Shown: positions 16,968-25,424 of the stretch, piece by piece
How positions within the stretch are numbered: the first letter of the stretch is position 1
Layout of the letters: each line of letters starts with the position of its first letter
Origin: Adlercreutzia rubneri
GTDB taxonomy: Bacteria; Actinomycetota; Coriobacteriia; Coriobacteriales; Eggerthellaceae
Direction: 5' to 3'
NCBI RefSeq assembly: GCF_009755265.1
Contig: NZ_WPOO01000006.1
Location: 62,001 to 126,000, forward strand
Length of the DNA: 64,000 nucleotides
Made by a program: the position numbers and the translations under genes
Notes under the pieces: model-generated
The model's database searches: none
The model's input: only the letters and a program-made list of their open reading frames with translations
Told to the model about the DNA's origin: nothing

Positions 16968-17663
16968 CTACTCCGCCACGATGACGCCGAGGCGGCGGGC
17001 TAAGGCTGCGGCCTGATAGACGTTCATCTTCGTGCCGTAGATTTCCGCCATGGTGTCGGAGAGCGCCACGCCCTCCAGCTGACAGGTGGAGAAATCGAGC
17101 CCGAGCAGGGGCGTGCGGAAGAAGCTCGTGCCGATGAAGCGGTCGTCGTCCAGCGTCACGTAGTGCAGCTCCATCTCGGCCATGTCGGCACCGGAGAAAT
17201 CGCAGCGCGTGGCCGATACGGCCCAGAAACGGCAACGGTTGAAGGCGCCGAAGTCCAGCGTGCAGTCTTCAAGGGCCACGTGCTCCAGGTTCGCTTCCAT
17301 AAACGACGCGCCTGTGAGCTTGCAGTTCTTGAAGGTGCAGCGGGTGAATCCGGCGCTATCGAAGTAGCTGTTGGCGAAGTCGCATCCCTCGAATACCGTA
17401 TCGGTAAACAGCGAGCCGGAAAAGTCGCAGCAGGAGAGGAAGCAATTCGCGAACCGGGCGTGGGCCGCCTGCAGCTCCGAGAAATTCTCGTCGGCGATGA
17501 TGAGGCCGCTCGCGTCGATGGCCTCCAGCGGTTCCTCTGCCCCGCCGCGCAGATCGTCGGCCTCCAGGGCGCGCAGCTCTTCCGGAATGGTCGGCAGCGA
17601 CAGGGTGCGCTGGGCGGCGGCCGCCTCGTAGGCGGTTTGGACGGGATCGGGAATAGCGGCCAC
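16968..17663 (-). CDS. Pentapeptide-repeat protein
   Basis: From about residue 75 to 200 this 231-residue protein repeats the A(D/N)LXX-like five-residue unit (CDFSGSLFTDTVFEGCDFANS, FTRCTFKNCKLTGASFMEAN), which builds a right-handed quadrilateral beta-helix. A cytoplasmic location is likely as there is no signal. Some relatives mimic DNA and protect gyrase, but most have no known role, and nothing here points to one. The GTG at 17663 has AAAGGA at good spacing, whereas an ATG at 17708 has no ribosome site. Many repeat units contain Cys. Confidence 0.85.
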   Translation of the reverse strand: MAAIPDPVQTAYEAAAAQRTLSLPTIPEELRALEADDLRGGAEEPLEAIDASGLIIADENFSELQAAHARFANCFLSCCDFSGSLFTDTVFEGCDFANSYFDSAGFTRCTFKNCKLTGASFMEANLEHVALEDCTLDFGAFNRCRFWAVSATRCDFSGADMAEMELHYVTLDDDRFIGTSFFRTPLLGLDFSTCQLEGVALSDTMAEIYGTKMNVYQAAALARRLGVIVAE

Positions 17664-17758
17664 GGGGGTCCTTTCTTCGACATGGCGATGGTGGTGCGTG
17701 AGGGCCATGCTGCTGGTGCGAGCAGCGATCCCTTGACGCTCCGGCCATTGTACTACGT

Positions 17759-18262
17759 CTACGAAGAGGAGGGCGAGGCGTGGCCGCGGCGTTGCCCTCG
17801 GCGAGAGCCTTTGCGGTTCGAAAGCATGAGGCCGGCGATGGTGAGGGCGACGCCGCCGACGATGGGAGGCGTCATCGGCTCGCCGAGCACGAGGGCTGAG
17901 GCGGCGCCCGTGAGCGCCGGTACCAGGTAGATGTAGGTGCTCGTGACGACGGCGCCGAGATGCTTCACGGCGAAGTTCCAGGTGGCGAAGCAGGCAGCTG
18001 AGGCGCCGAGCCCCAAGAAGAGCAGGTTCGCAACGACGAGGGGGTCGACCAGGCCCAGTGCGGGGAAGGCCCCTGCAAAGGGAACGGCCGGCATCATGAA
18101 CAAAAGGCCCCACGCGAAGATGCGCTTGGTGGCGGCCAGCGTTTCGTAGCCCGCGTCGGCGATGCGATCGACGAGGGTGGAGTAGACCGACCACACGAGG
18201 GCGGCGACGAAGGTGGTGCTCCAAACGAGGATGGTGAACAGGGCGAGCGCGTGCGCTTTCAT
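17759..18262 (-). pseudogene. Internally deleted EamA-family transporter
   Basis: Only 167 residues and about six membrane segments are present. The first helix of an EamA protein (ALFTILVWSTTFVA) runs directly into the start of a second half (ALVWSVYSTLVDR.. to LVLGEPMTPPIVGG), so about 120-130 residues of the first half seem to be missing. The reading frame is intact. Its ATG overlaps the stop of the AraC remnant (ATGA), so the two formed an operon. A true half-size transporter working as a dimer is possible, but the join inside the helix pattern and the truncated neighbour favour decay. Confidence 0.6.
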
Positions 18263-18600
18263 GGGCGCACCTGCTCTGGCGACGAAGCAAGCGCGTCCGC
18301 AGGATCGGCTCCGGCGATGGCGCGCTGGTAGAAGCCGGGCGTCATGCCGAGACGCTCCTTGAAGGCGCGGGTCAGATGAGCCTGGTCGGAGAAGCCTGCC
18401 GCCCAGGCGGCGTCGGCGCAGCTGGCCCCGGCGGCGAGCGCCTCGCGGGCCGCTTCCACCCGCAGCGAGGCAAGGTAGCGCATGGGCGTGAGGCCGAAAG
18501 CGGCGGTGAACGACCGCAGGGCGCGGTACTTGTCCAGGCCGGCCGCAGCGCACGGTCTCGTGATGTCGGGATGAGCGGGGCTGTTGGGTATGTGGGGCGC
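18259..18600 (-). pseudogene. Remnant of an AraC-family regulator (DNA-binding domain only)
   Basis: The frame encodes both helix-turn-helices of an AraC regulator (GLDKYRALRSFTAAFGLTP.. and ADAAWAAGFSDQAHLTRAFK, ending RLGMTPGFYQRA) but no ligand-binding domain. Upstream in the same frame the translation becomes unrelated low-complexity protein and I find no good ATG or GTG with a ribosome site before the first helix-turn-helix, so the N-terminal two thirds appear lost. The exact left boundary of the remnant is arbitrary. Its stop overlaps the start of the deleted EamA gene. Together they look like a decayed regulator/exporter pair. Confidence 0.55.
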
Positions 18601-18744
18601 GGGGCATTTCCATAACAGGGAGAGATGATAGCCATTTGCCCGTAGATTTCTTGCATGAAATTGCAGCGGCGCACCATGCGGTCTTGCGGACGATGAGGGC
18701 GCCGGGGAACGTCGCGGGCGGTGGGGAGCGGATGACGCTGCGAC

Positions 18745-19434
18745 CTACCGCCACCAGGCGATGGCGATCTGGGTACGGTTTCTCAGGCCGCACTTCTGCA
18801 GGATGGCCGAGATGTGGTTGCGCACGGTGCCCTCGGACAGGTACAGCGCCTGCGCGATCTCGCGGTTGTCGAGCCCCTCGGCGATGAGCTCGGCGATATC
18901 GCGCTCGCGCTGTGTGAGCCCCTCGGCGAAGGCGGGGGCGGCCTGGCTGTTATCGGGGTGCGACAGAGAGTCGTCGAAGGCGGCTCCGGCGCCGTTCGCT
19001 GGCCGTTGCCCGATGAGCGCACTCACGCGGTCGGTGACATCGGATCCCAGGACAATTTGGCCTTCCATGACGGAATGCAGCGCTTCGGCCAGACCACGAG
19101 CTTCCTGCTTGATGAGGTAGCCGCGGGCCCCGATCGCCAGCGCGCGCACGATGTAGTCGTCGTCGGCGAAGGTGGTGAGGAAAACGATGCGCGCCTTCGG
19201 GTGGGCGGCGAGGATGGCCTCGCCGGCGGCCAGACCCGACAGATCGGGCATGCGGATGTCGAGGAGCATGATGTCGGGGTGGTGCTCGTTGAAAAGCGCC
19301 GCCGCCTCGGCCCCCTTCGTGCCGAGGCCCGCCACGCGCACGCTACCGCGCGCCTCCAGTATCGTGCGCAGCGATTGGGCCACGAACTCGTCGTCGTCCA
19401 CGATGACGACGGAGAGGGGAGATGGGGCGCTCAT
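18745..19434 (-). CDS. NarL/LuxR-type response regulator
   Basis: The 229-residue protein has a receiver domain with the acidic pocket (IVDDDE, residues 11-16) and phospho-acceptor Asp59 (IMLLDIRMPDLSG), a Thr at FLTTFAD and Lys in the YLIKQEA loop, then a LuxR-type helix-turn-helix (LTQRERDIAELIAEGLDNREIA ... LSEGTVRNHISAIL). It is phosphorylated by the histidine kinase at 19431, whose stop overlaps its ATG (ATGA). The divergent ABC export operon at 20713 is the likely target, a pairing common for systems that sense cell-envelope stress or antimicrobial peptides in Gram-positive bacteria. Confidence 0.92.
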   Translation of the reverse strand: MSAPSPLSVVIVDDDEFVAQSLRTILEARGSVRVAGLGTKGAEAAALFNEHHPDIMLLDIRMPDLSGLAAGEAILAAHPKARIVFLTTFADDDYIVRALAIGARGYLIKQEARGLAEALHSVMEGQIVLGSDVTDRVSALIGQRPANGAGAAFDDSLSHPDNSQAAPAFAEGLTQRERDIAELIAEGLDNREIAQALYLSEGTVRNHISAILQKCGLRNRTQIAIAWWR

Positions 19435-20588
19435 GGGCGAACCTCCTGGGTTTTGGGGAAGGTGGCGAAGACGCGGGAGCCGGTGCGCGGTGGGGGCAAC
19501 GGTTCGAACGAGAAGGTGCCGCCCAAGGCCGTCGCGCGCTCTTCCATCGAGGCGAGACCGAGGCCGCCCTCGCCAACCAGGTTCGCCGCGCGCCCGTTGT
19601 CCTCGATGGCGAGCTGATAGAAGCCGGGGAACTCGAGGAGGGAGACGGCGACGCTCGTGGCGCGCCCGTGCGTGCGGGCGTTCGCGAGCGCCTCGCGCAC
19701 GATAGCCACGACGGCAAGGGCGACAGGGCGCGGAAGGCTTTCGGCCTCGAAGGCGAGCGTGCCGGCAATTCCCGGGAATTCCCCGATCAGCTCGGCCAAG
19801 GTGGTCTGTGGATCGAAGGCCTCGTCGTGCAGGTCGTGCACGCTGGCCCGCACGGTGCCGAGGGCCTCGTGGAGGGTGGCGCCGACCGCCGCCAGCTCTT
19901 TGGCGAGCGCCGGATCGTCCTCGTGCGTGACGGCGAGCGCCTCCATTTGCAGCACCGAGCGGGTGAGCAGGTGGCCGACGTTGTCGTGGATCTCCCGCGC
20001 GATGCGGGCTCGCTCGGCCAGCACCGCGCAGCTCACTTCCAAATCTTGCCGCTCGGCGAGGTCGCGAGTGCGCTCGGCCAGGGCGAGGCGGTCTTCCTGC
20101 ACGGCGTCGCGCCATTGGCGGAGCGAGGCGCGCTCGGTTTGAACTTTGGTCGTGCGCCGGGCGGCCAGGCAGGCGAGCGCTCCCAGCAGAAGGGCGGCTG
20201 CCGCCAGCGCGCCGCTTCCGGACACTGCGGCGCCCAGGAGGGCCGCGGGCCATAGAAAGCGCAGGGGGCCGAGGTTCTGCGCCACGGCGGCGTAGGCCAG
20301 AAGCGGCACGAAGGCGGCGAGGGCCGGCGCGGCAAGTGCGGCGATGAGGTAGGCGGCGGCGATGACGGGACGTGCGACGCGGATGAAGCGCGCGGCGCGG
20401 ACGGGGCTTGCGGCGCTGGCAGGGGCCTGGCGCTGCGCACCGCCTTCGCCGCGATCGAGCAGTTCGAGCGCGCCCGTGGCGATGAGGGTGAGAAGCGGCG
20501 CCGCTACGGCTGCGGGGGCAGCGGGAGCGAGCAGAAGGAGGGGAAGCCCCAGCCCGAAGAGAACGATCTCGTCAACAATTCTGTCCAT
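19431..20588 (-). CDS. Sensor histidine kinase, HisKA_3 (NarX/DesK-like) type
   Basis: The 385-residue kinase has about five to six membrane helices in its first 150 residues with almost no extracellular loop, a coiled dimerisation helix with the phospho-His motif AREIHDNVGHLLTRS, and a HATPase domain with AIVREALANARTHG (N-box) and EDNGRAANLVGEGGLGLASM (G1/G2 boxes). The absence of a large external sensor resembles kinases that sense from within the membrane or through a partner ABC transporter. The ATG at 20588 is only six bases after a TATAAT, with no Shine-Dalgarno, so the message may be leaderless. It is divergent from the ABC transporter at 20713. Confidence 0.9.
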   Translation of the reverse strand: MDRIVDEIVLFGLGLPLLLLAPAAPAAVAAPLLTLIATGALELLDRGEGGAQRQAPASAASPVRAARFIRVARPVIAAAYLIAALAAPALAAFVPLLAYAAVAQNLGPLRFLWPAALLGAAVSGSGALAAAALLLGALACLAARRTTKVQTERASLRQWRDAVQEDRLALAERTRDLAERQDLEVSCAVLAERARIAREIHDNVGHLLTRSVLQMEALAVTHEDDPALAKELAAVGATLHEALGTVRASVHDLHDEAFDPQTTLAELIGEFPGIAGTLAFEAESLPRPVALAVVAIVREALANARTHGRATSVAVSLLEFPGFYQLAIEDNGRAANLVGEGGLGLASMEERATALGGTFSFEPLPPPRTGSRVFATFPKTQEVRP

Positions 20589-20594
20589 GGGGCC

Positions 20595-20621
20595 ATTATA
20601 AGGCGCACGTTCGCGAAGCAA
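20595..20621 (-). promoter_or_regulatory. Candidate promoter placing the kinase start at the 5' end of its mRNA
   Basis: On the minus strand a perfect TATAAT (20600-20595) follows a CTTGCT-like -35 after 16 bases and lies six bases before the kinase ATG at 20588. Transcription would start at or within a base or two of the ATG, giving a leaderless mRNA. No ribosome site is present in that gap. Confidence 0.5.
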
Positions 20622-20712
20622 GGGGCACGTCGACATTCGTGACATTTGGCACTTCTGCGGCGCGGCGGTTCTTGGAATAATGGGGCCATGACCGATAGGG
20701 GAAGGAGCGCTC

Positions 20713-21768
20713 ATGGACGGCGAGCTTACGAACGGCAGCGCGCGGACCGGCGCGCTGAGGATCGATGGCACGCAGGATGGCGCGCAGGGCGACTGCGCGA
20801 GAGACGATAGCGCACGGGCCGGCGCTATGTCGGCGCCCATCGTCGAGGTGCGCAACTTGGTGAAGCGCTACGGAGACGTGGTGGCGCTCGACCACTTCGA
20901 TTTGCGCATCGAGCCCGGCGAGATCTTCGGGCTTTTGGGCCCGAACGGTTCGGGCAAGACGACGGCCATCAATTGCATATTGCAGCTGCTCACCTTCGAC
21001 AAGGGCGACATCTGCCTGTTCGGCGAGCCCATGACGCCCACGCGCTACGACCTGAAGCGCAAGATCGGCGTGGTGCCGCAGAACGTGGCGCTGTTCGAAG
21101 AGCTCACGGTGCGGGAGAACATCGACTTCTTCTGTGCCCTGTACGTGGACGATCGGCGCGAGCGGGCGCGGCTCGTGGACGAGGCCATCGCGTTCGTGGG
21201 CCTCGAGGACTACGTGAAGTTCCGCCCGCGCAAGCTCTCCGGCGGCCTTCTGCGGCGGCTCAACATCGCCTGCGGCATCGCCCACAGGCCCCGGCTCGCC
21301 TTCTTCGACGAGCCGACGGTGGCGGTGGATCCGCAGAGCCGCAACGCCATTCTGGAGGGCATCCGCCGCATGAACGCGCAGGGCTGCACCGTGGTGTACA
21401 CGAGCCACTATATGGAAGAGGTGGAGGAGATCTGCTCGCGCATCATGATCATGGATCGCGGCCGGTCGGTGGCCGTGGGCACCAATGTCGAGCTGAAGGC
21501 CCTAGTGGGGGCCGGCGAGCGCATCATCGTGGAGGTGGCGGCGCTTGGTGATGCCGTGCGCGGGCGCCTGGCCTCGCTGCCCCATGTGCGGCGCGTGACC
21601 TACACCGAGCCGGAGCTGGTCGTGCAGTGCGAGCAGGGCGGCCACAACGTGGGCGACGTGCTGGGCGTGCTTGCGGACGCGGGGTGCGCCGTGGGCCGCG
21701 TCTATGCCGAGCCGCCCACCTTAAACGATGTGTTCCTCGAGATCACCGGTAAAGAGCTGAGGGATTAG
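20713..21768 (+). CDS. ABC transporter ATP-binding protein
   Basis: The 351-residue ATPase has Walker A GPNGSGKT, Q-loop VVPQNVALFEELTV, a signature motif KLSGGLLRRL (LSGG), Walker B RLAFFDEPT and the switch His in YTSHYMEE. It belongs to the DrrA/CcmA/BcrA-like group that powers ABC-2 permeases. The first 38 residues, before the ABC domain, are unusual, polar and Ala/Asp/Gly-rich. The start at 20713 is supported by AAGGAG at good spacing; an internal ATG before SAPIVEVRN would give a standard N-terminus. It is followed 9 bases later by the first of two permeases and is probably under the divergent two-component system. Confidence 0.9.
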   Translation: MDGELTNGSARTGALRIDGTQDGAQGDCARDDSARAGAMSAPIVEVRNLVKRYGDVVALDHFDLRIEPGEIFGLLGPNGSGKTTAINCILQLLTFDKGDICLFGEPMTPTRYDLKRKIGVVPQNVALFEELTVRENIDFFCALYVDDRRERARLVDEAIAFVGLEDYVKFRPRKLSGGLLRRLNIACGIAHRPRLAFFDEPTVAVDPQSRNAILEGIRRMNAQGCTVVYTSHYMEEVEEICSRIMIMDRGRSVAVGTNVELKALVGAGERIIVEVAALGDAVRGRLASLPHVRRVTYTEPELVVQCEQGGHNVGDVLGVLADAGCAVGRVYAEPPTLNDVFLEITGKELRD

Positions 21769-21777
21769 GAGCGGGCT

Positions 21778-22965
21778 ATGGGCACGTTGTTCGCAAGCAC
21801 GTTGCGGGCGCTCGTTCGCGAGAAGAGCCTGTTCATCTGGTCTTTGGCCTTCCCCATCCTCATGGCGACCATCTTCATGTTCATGTTCGCGAACTTGGAC
21901 GGCGCCATGGAGTTCGACCCCGTGCCCACCGGCGTGGTGGCCGATGAGGCGTGGGACACGTCGCCGTTTTCGGCGGTGGCGGAGGCGCTGGGGGAAAGGG
22001 GCGACGATCAGTTGCTGGACGTGTGCCGCTTCGCCGATGGGGAGGCGGCCGCATCGGCCCTCGTCGACGGCGAGGTGATGGGGGTGTTCTCCGTCGACGA
22101 GGACGGCGAGCCGGTGCTGTCCCTGGCGCCGGGGCTGCAGATCGGCCAGACGACAGATATGGATGCTATCGATCGCAGCATCCTGGAATCGGTGGTGGGC
22201 ACCTACGTGCGCGACGCCGACCTGATGACATCCATCGCCCGCGAGAACCCCGGGGCCTTCGCCGATCCGGGCCGTCTGGAGGCGCTGTTCTCGAGCGTCG
22301 ATGCGACTGAGGAGGTCTCGCTCACCCACGCCGCGCCCAAGGAGTCGGTGCGCTTCTACTACGCGCTGTTCGCCATGGCGGCCCTGTTCGGCGCCCAGAT
22401 CGCCGTGGTGGCCGTCTGCTGGACCCAGCCGAACCTCTCGCCGTTGGGCGCGCGGCGGGCGTTGGGGGCCATCGGGCGCACGCGCACGCTTCTGGCGACG
22501 CTTCTGGCCTGCTGGCTGCTGTCGTTCTGCTGCCTGCTCATCGCGTTTCTGTACACGCGTCTTGTCGTGGGGGTCGACTTCGCCGGCCGCGAGGGCCTGT
22601 GCGTGGCGGGACTGGGCGCCGCATCGCTGCTCGCCTGCGCCCTGGGCACGGCGCTCGGGTCACTCCCCAAGTTGGATGTGGGATCGAAGACGGGCATTCT
22701 CACCGGGGTGGTGTGCCTGCTCTCGCTGTTCACGGGGCTCTACGGCGAGCCCTGCATGGAGCTGGCCGACATGGTCTCGCGGGAATTCCCCGTGCTGGCC
22801 TCGCTGAACCCGGCGAAGGCCATCTGCGACATGTTCTACAGCCTGTACTACTACGACGGGCTGGAGGTGTTCGCGGGGAACGTGGCGCTCATCGGCCTGT
22901 TCTCGGCCGCGCTGTTCGCCGTAGGGGCCCTGTTCGTGAGGAGGCAGCGCTATGCAAGCCTGTAG
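21778..22965 (+). CDS. ABC-2 type permease, first subunit
   Basis: The 395-residue protein has the ABC-2 plan: one N-terminal membrane helix (SLFIWSLAFPILMATIFMFMF), a large outward-facing domain of about 150 residues, and five to six C-terminal helices (from YYALFAMAALFGAQIAVVAV to the end). It would form a heterodimer with the next permease and be driven by the ATPase at 20713. The ribosome site AGGAGCGGGCT precedes the ATG. The substrate is unknown; lipids, peptides and drugs are common for this family. Confidence 0.87.
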   Translation: MGTLFASTLRALVREKSLFIWSLAFPILMATIFMFMFANLDGAMEFDPVPTGVVADEAWDTSPFSAVAEALGERGDDQLLDVCRFADGEAAASALVDGEVMGVFSVDEDGEPVLSLAPGLQIGQTTDMDAIDRSILESVVGTYVRDADLMTSIARENPGAFADPGRLEALFSSVDATEEVSLTHAAPKESVRFYYALFAMAALFGAQIAVVAVCWTQPNLSPLGARRALGAIGRTRTLLATLLACWLLSFCCLLIAFLYTRLVVGVDFAGREGLCVAGLGAASLLACALGTALGSLPKLDVGSKTGILTGVVCLLSLFTGLYGEPCMELADMVSREFPVLASLNPAKAICDMFYSLYYYDGLEVFAGNVALIGLFSAALFAVGALFVRRQRYASL

Positions 22966-24172
22966 ATATGCCTTGGAAGTGGTGGCGAAGCATCCCATCT
23001 ATCTGCTGGTGTACGTGGGCTTTTTGAGCCTCATGGGCCTGTTTATCACCAGCGGCGTGTACCCGCCGGCGACAAGTGCGGGCTACGAGTCGGCCGAGGT
23101 GCCCTTCGCGGTGATCGATCGGGATCAAAGCGACTTATCGCGCTCGGTGGCGGCGTTTCTCGAAGAGCGGGGAACGTCGGTCGAGGTGGCCGATGAGGCG
23201 CGGGCCTGCCAGGATGCCGTGGCCACGGGCTTGGTGGACTATCTGCTCATCGTGCCCGCCGGGTTCGAGGAGGGCTATCTGGCGGCGGCCCGCGACGGCG
23301 GCGACGGCCCGCGCCTTGAGACGGTGTTCAGCTTCCAATCGATGGCGGCCACGCTGGTTGATACCCAGGTGAACCAGTATCTGGGGCTGGTGCGGGCCGC
23401 GGCGGTGCTCGAGCCGGACTCCTCGCCGGAGGTGCTGGTGGCCCAGGCCGAGGCCTCCGCGCAGAAGGAGCCGCGCATCGAGGAGGTTTCCGTCCCGGGC
23501 GTGGCGGTGGGGAGCGAGGCCTTCGTATTCTATCTTATGTGGAGCGCCTACCCGCTCACGGTGGCCGTGGTGGTGTCGGTGGGCATTCTCATGGGGGCCT
23601 TCAACCGCACCGACGTGCGGCGGCGCGTTGCCGTCTCCTCCACCTCGGGCTTGGGTCTGGGGCTGCAGAAGGCGGCGGCGGGGCTCGTCGTGGCGCTTCT
23701 CGTGTGGGCCGTTATCATGGGCATCGGCCTTGTCGCATTCGGCTATTCCGCATTCACCCTCGCACCGGCCGATCTTGCCTGCGTGCTGGCGGTGGAGCTC
23801 GTGTTCGTGCTCATCCCGCTGGCCATCGCGTTTCTGCTGGGGCAGCTGGGCTGCGGCGAGAGTGTGTCGAACACCGTGGGCAACATCACCGGCATGGTGC
23901 TGACGTTTCTAGGCGGTACGTGGATCAGCCTGGATCTTATGCCCGAGGCGGTGCGCGTCGTGGCCACCTTCACGCCGGTGTACTGGCTCGGCGAGGGCCT
24001 GCGCGCGGCGGTGGGCGATGCGACGGGGTCGGCGGCGGAAGGCGTCGCGCTTGCGGTCGACGTGCTCTTGCTGTTCGCGGCGGCCATCTTCGTTACGGCG
24101 CTCGTGGCGGGCCGGATGCGCGCGACCAGCGACGACGCCGGCGGCAATGCCGCGGCCGCTGTGCCGAGGTAG
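22952..24172 (+). CDS. ABC-2 type permease, second subunit
   Basis: The 406-residue protein repeats the layout of the preceding permease: a first helix (HPIYLLVYVGFLSLMGLFI), an extracellular domain (about residues 45-190), then six helices with the ABC-2 segment ISLDLMPEAVRVVATFTPVYWL. Its ATG overlaps the end of the upstream gene by 14 bases after GGAGGCAG, showing coupled translation. The two permeases are only distantly alike, so a heterodimer is expected. It ends the operon; short GCCGTGGGCGC-type repeats follow (24173-24230). Confidence 0.87.
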   Translation: MQACRYALEVVAKHPIYLLVYVGFLSLMGLFITSGVYPPATSAGYESAEVPFAVIDRDQSDLSRSVAAFLEERGTSVEVADEARACQDAVATGLVDYLLIVPAGFEEGYLAAARDGGDGPRLETVFSFQSMAATLVDTQVNQYLGLVRAAAVLEPDSSPEVLVAQAEASAQKEPRIEEVSVPGVAVGSEAFVFYLMWSAYPLTVAVVVSVGILMGAFNRTDVRRRVAVSSTSGLGLGLQKAAAGLVVALLVWAVIMGIGLVAFGYSAFTLAPADLACVLAVELVFVLIPLAIAFLLGQLGCGESVSNTVGNITGMVLTFLGGTWISLDLMPEAVRVVATFTPVYWLGEGLRAAVGDATGSAAEGVALAVDVLLLFAAAIFVTALVAGRMRATSDDAGGNAAAAVPR

Positions 24173-24273
24173 CGCCGTGGGCGCCGTGCCGGGATCGCGC
24201 CGCACGCTGCGCCGTGGGCGCTGTGCCGCGAGGTACGTGGGATGCGCTATCGTCTCGGCGCCCTGCTTTCCAT

Positions 24274-24302
24274 TTGCTCCGGCGGGGAACTTGTGGCACA
24301 AT
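24274..24302 (+). promoter_or_regulatory. Promoter of tRNA-Val
   Basis: TTGCTC (24274-24279) and CACAAT (24297-24302) are 17 bases apart and lie 33 bases before the mature tRNA, a good sigma-70-like arrangement. Confidence 0.55.
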
Positions 24303-24335
24303 ACGGACTCGCGCATTTAGGCGCGTAATATGTTC

Positions 24336-24410
24336 GGTCGCGTGGCGCAGCGGGAGCGCAGGTGCCTTACAAGCACAAGGTCGGGGGTTCAAATCCCTCC
24401 GCGACCACCA
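24336..24410 (+). tRNA. tRNA-Val (anticodon UAC)
   Basis: The acceptor stem GGTCGCG pairs with CGCGACC, followed by discriminator A and an encoded CCA. The anticodon loop is CTTACAA, giving UAC, which reads GUA and related Val codons. The T-arm GGGGGTTCAAATCCCTC is canonical. Confidence 0.95.
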
Positions 24411-24423
24411 TGAATTGAAGCAG

Positions 24424-24455
24424 AAAGCCCCAGGTTGCCTGGGGCTTTCTTGTTT
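24424..24455 (+). terminator. Intrinsic terminator of tRNA-Val
   Basis: AAAGCCCCAGG (24424-24434) pairs perfectly with CCTGGGGCTTT (24438-24448) across a three-base loop and is followed by CTTGTTT. It stands 14 bases after the tRNA. Confidence 0.85.
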
Positions 24456-24514
24456 ACCCTGGCATTTCCCTTCGCCCTTGGGACGCCAGTGCGGTCGAGG
24501 ATGCGACTCCATGA

Positions 24515-24563
24515 CGGTCGGCGCGAGGAACGAAACGGGACATTCCCGCGTCATTTTTACGGT
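24515..24563. repeat. 49-base dispersed repeat, copy 1
   Basis: This stretch matches 51671-51719 at all but about six of 49 positions. It holds the small palindrome CGGGA-cat-TCCCG. It sits between the tRNA-Val terminator and the Tad operon; the other copy lies in another intergenic gap, so it is a mobile or selected non-coding repeat rather than part of a gene. Confidence 0.65.
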
Positions 24564-24608
24564 CGTGATCTTGCATGATGTCATCGTTTCCGAAAGTCAG
24601 GAGAAGCG

Positions 24609-25424
24609 ATGGCAATCAACAAGACGAAATGGGGTGCTCTGGCCTGCGGGCTGTGCTGCGCGTTGTGCGTGGCCCTCTACTTGGCCAGCGTGCGCGGGGA
24701 GGTGGACGCGGCCCGAGCCGAGGCGCTTGAGCGCTATGGGGGCGATCAGGTGGAAGTGTGCGTGGCCAAGCGCGACTTGGCGGCGGGCGAGGTGGTGGAC
24801 GCCTCGGCCGTCGTCACGAAGATGTGGGTGGCCGATCTTCTGCCCGACACTGCCGTGACTGATTCCTCCCAAATCATCGGTAAACGTCTGGGTTCGAACG
24901 TCATCAAGGGAGAAGTCCTCTGCTCCCGGCGCACCGAGATGTCCGACTCCGAACTGGCGGTGCCGGCGGGCATGGCCGCCATCAGCGTGCCGGCGCGGCC
25001 CGTGCAGGCCGTGGGCGGTTCGGTGGAGCCGGGTATGGAAGTGGACGTGTACGCCACGGGCCCCGTGTCCACGACCAAGCTGGTGGGCGGCGCTCTGATT
25101 CTGGCCACGAGCGCTGCGTCCGAATCGGGGGCGACGGCGGAGTGGGTCACGCTGGCCGTCGAGCCCGAGCGGGTGCAGGAGGTTGTGGCGGCGGCGCAGA
25201 ACTTGGAACTTTATTTCGCGCTGCCGGCTTTGGGTGGCAGCACGCCATCGGACGGTTCGACGGGAGAGGGGGTTCGCGATTCGGCGCCCCAGGGGCAGGA
25301 GGCGGCAGAGCCGTCGGCTTCGGCGGAGGCGCCTTTGGAGGGCCCCGCTGCCGAGACGCCTCCCGCTTCTGGGCAACCAGCGGCGCCTGAGAATGGGGCG
25401 ATGGGGGAAGGAGCGAACCTATGA
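24609..25424 (+). CDS. cpaB: CpaB/RcpC-family Flp pilus assembly protein
   Basis: The 271-residue protein has one N-terminal membrane helix (GALACGLCCALCVALYLAS) and then a SAF-type domain (VCVAKRDLAAGEVVDASAVV ... GKRLGSNVIKGEVLC) typical of CpaB. In Gram-negative bacteria CpaB helps the secretin; here no secretin is encoded, so it probably works at the outer face of the membrane or wall. The last 60 residues are a low-complexity Pro/Ala/Glu tail. It opens the Tad operon and its stop overlaps the ATG of the next gene (ATGA). Confidence 0.85.
   Translation: MAINKTKWGALACGLCCALCVALYLASVRGEVDAARAEALERYGGDQVEVCVAKRDLAAGEVVDASAVVTKMWVADLLPDTAVTDSSQIIGKRLGSNVIKGEVLCSRRTEMSDSELAVPAGMAAISVPARPVQAVGGSVEPGMEVDVYATGPVSTTKLVGGALILATSAASESGATAEWVTLAVEPERVQEVVAAAQNLELYFALPALGGSTPSDGSTGEGVRDSAPQGQEAAEPSASAEAPLEGPAAETPPASGQPAAPENGAMGEGANL

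Noticed and set aside
24336..25424. tRNA-Val as attachment site of an integrated element carrying the Tad operon
   Set aside because: No integrase gene and no direct repeat of the tRNA 3' end was found downstream, and the Tad genes have native base composition.
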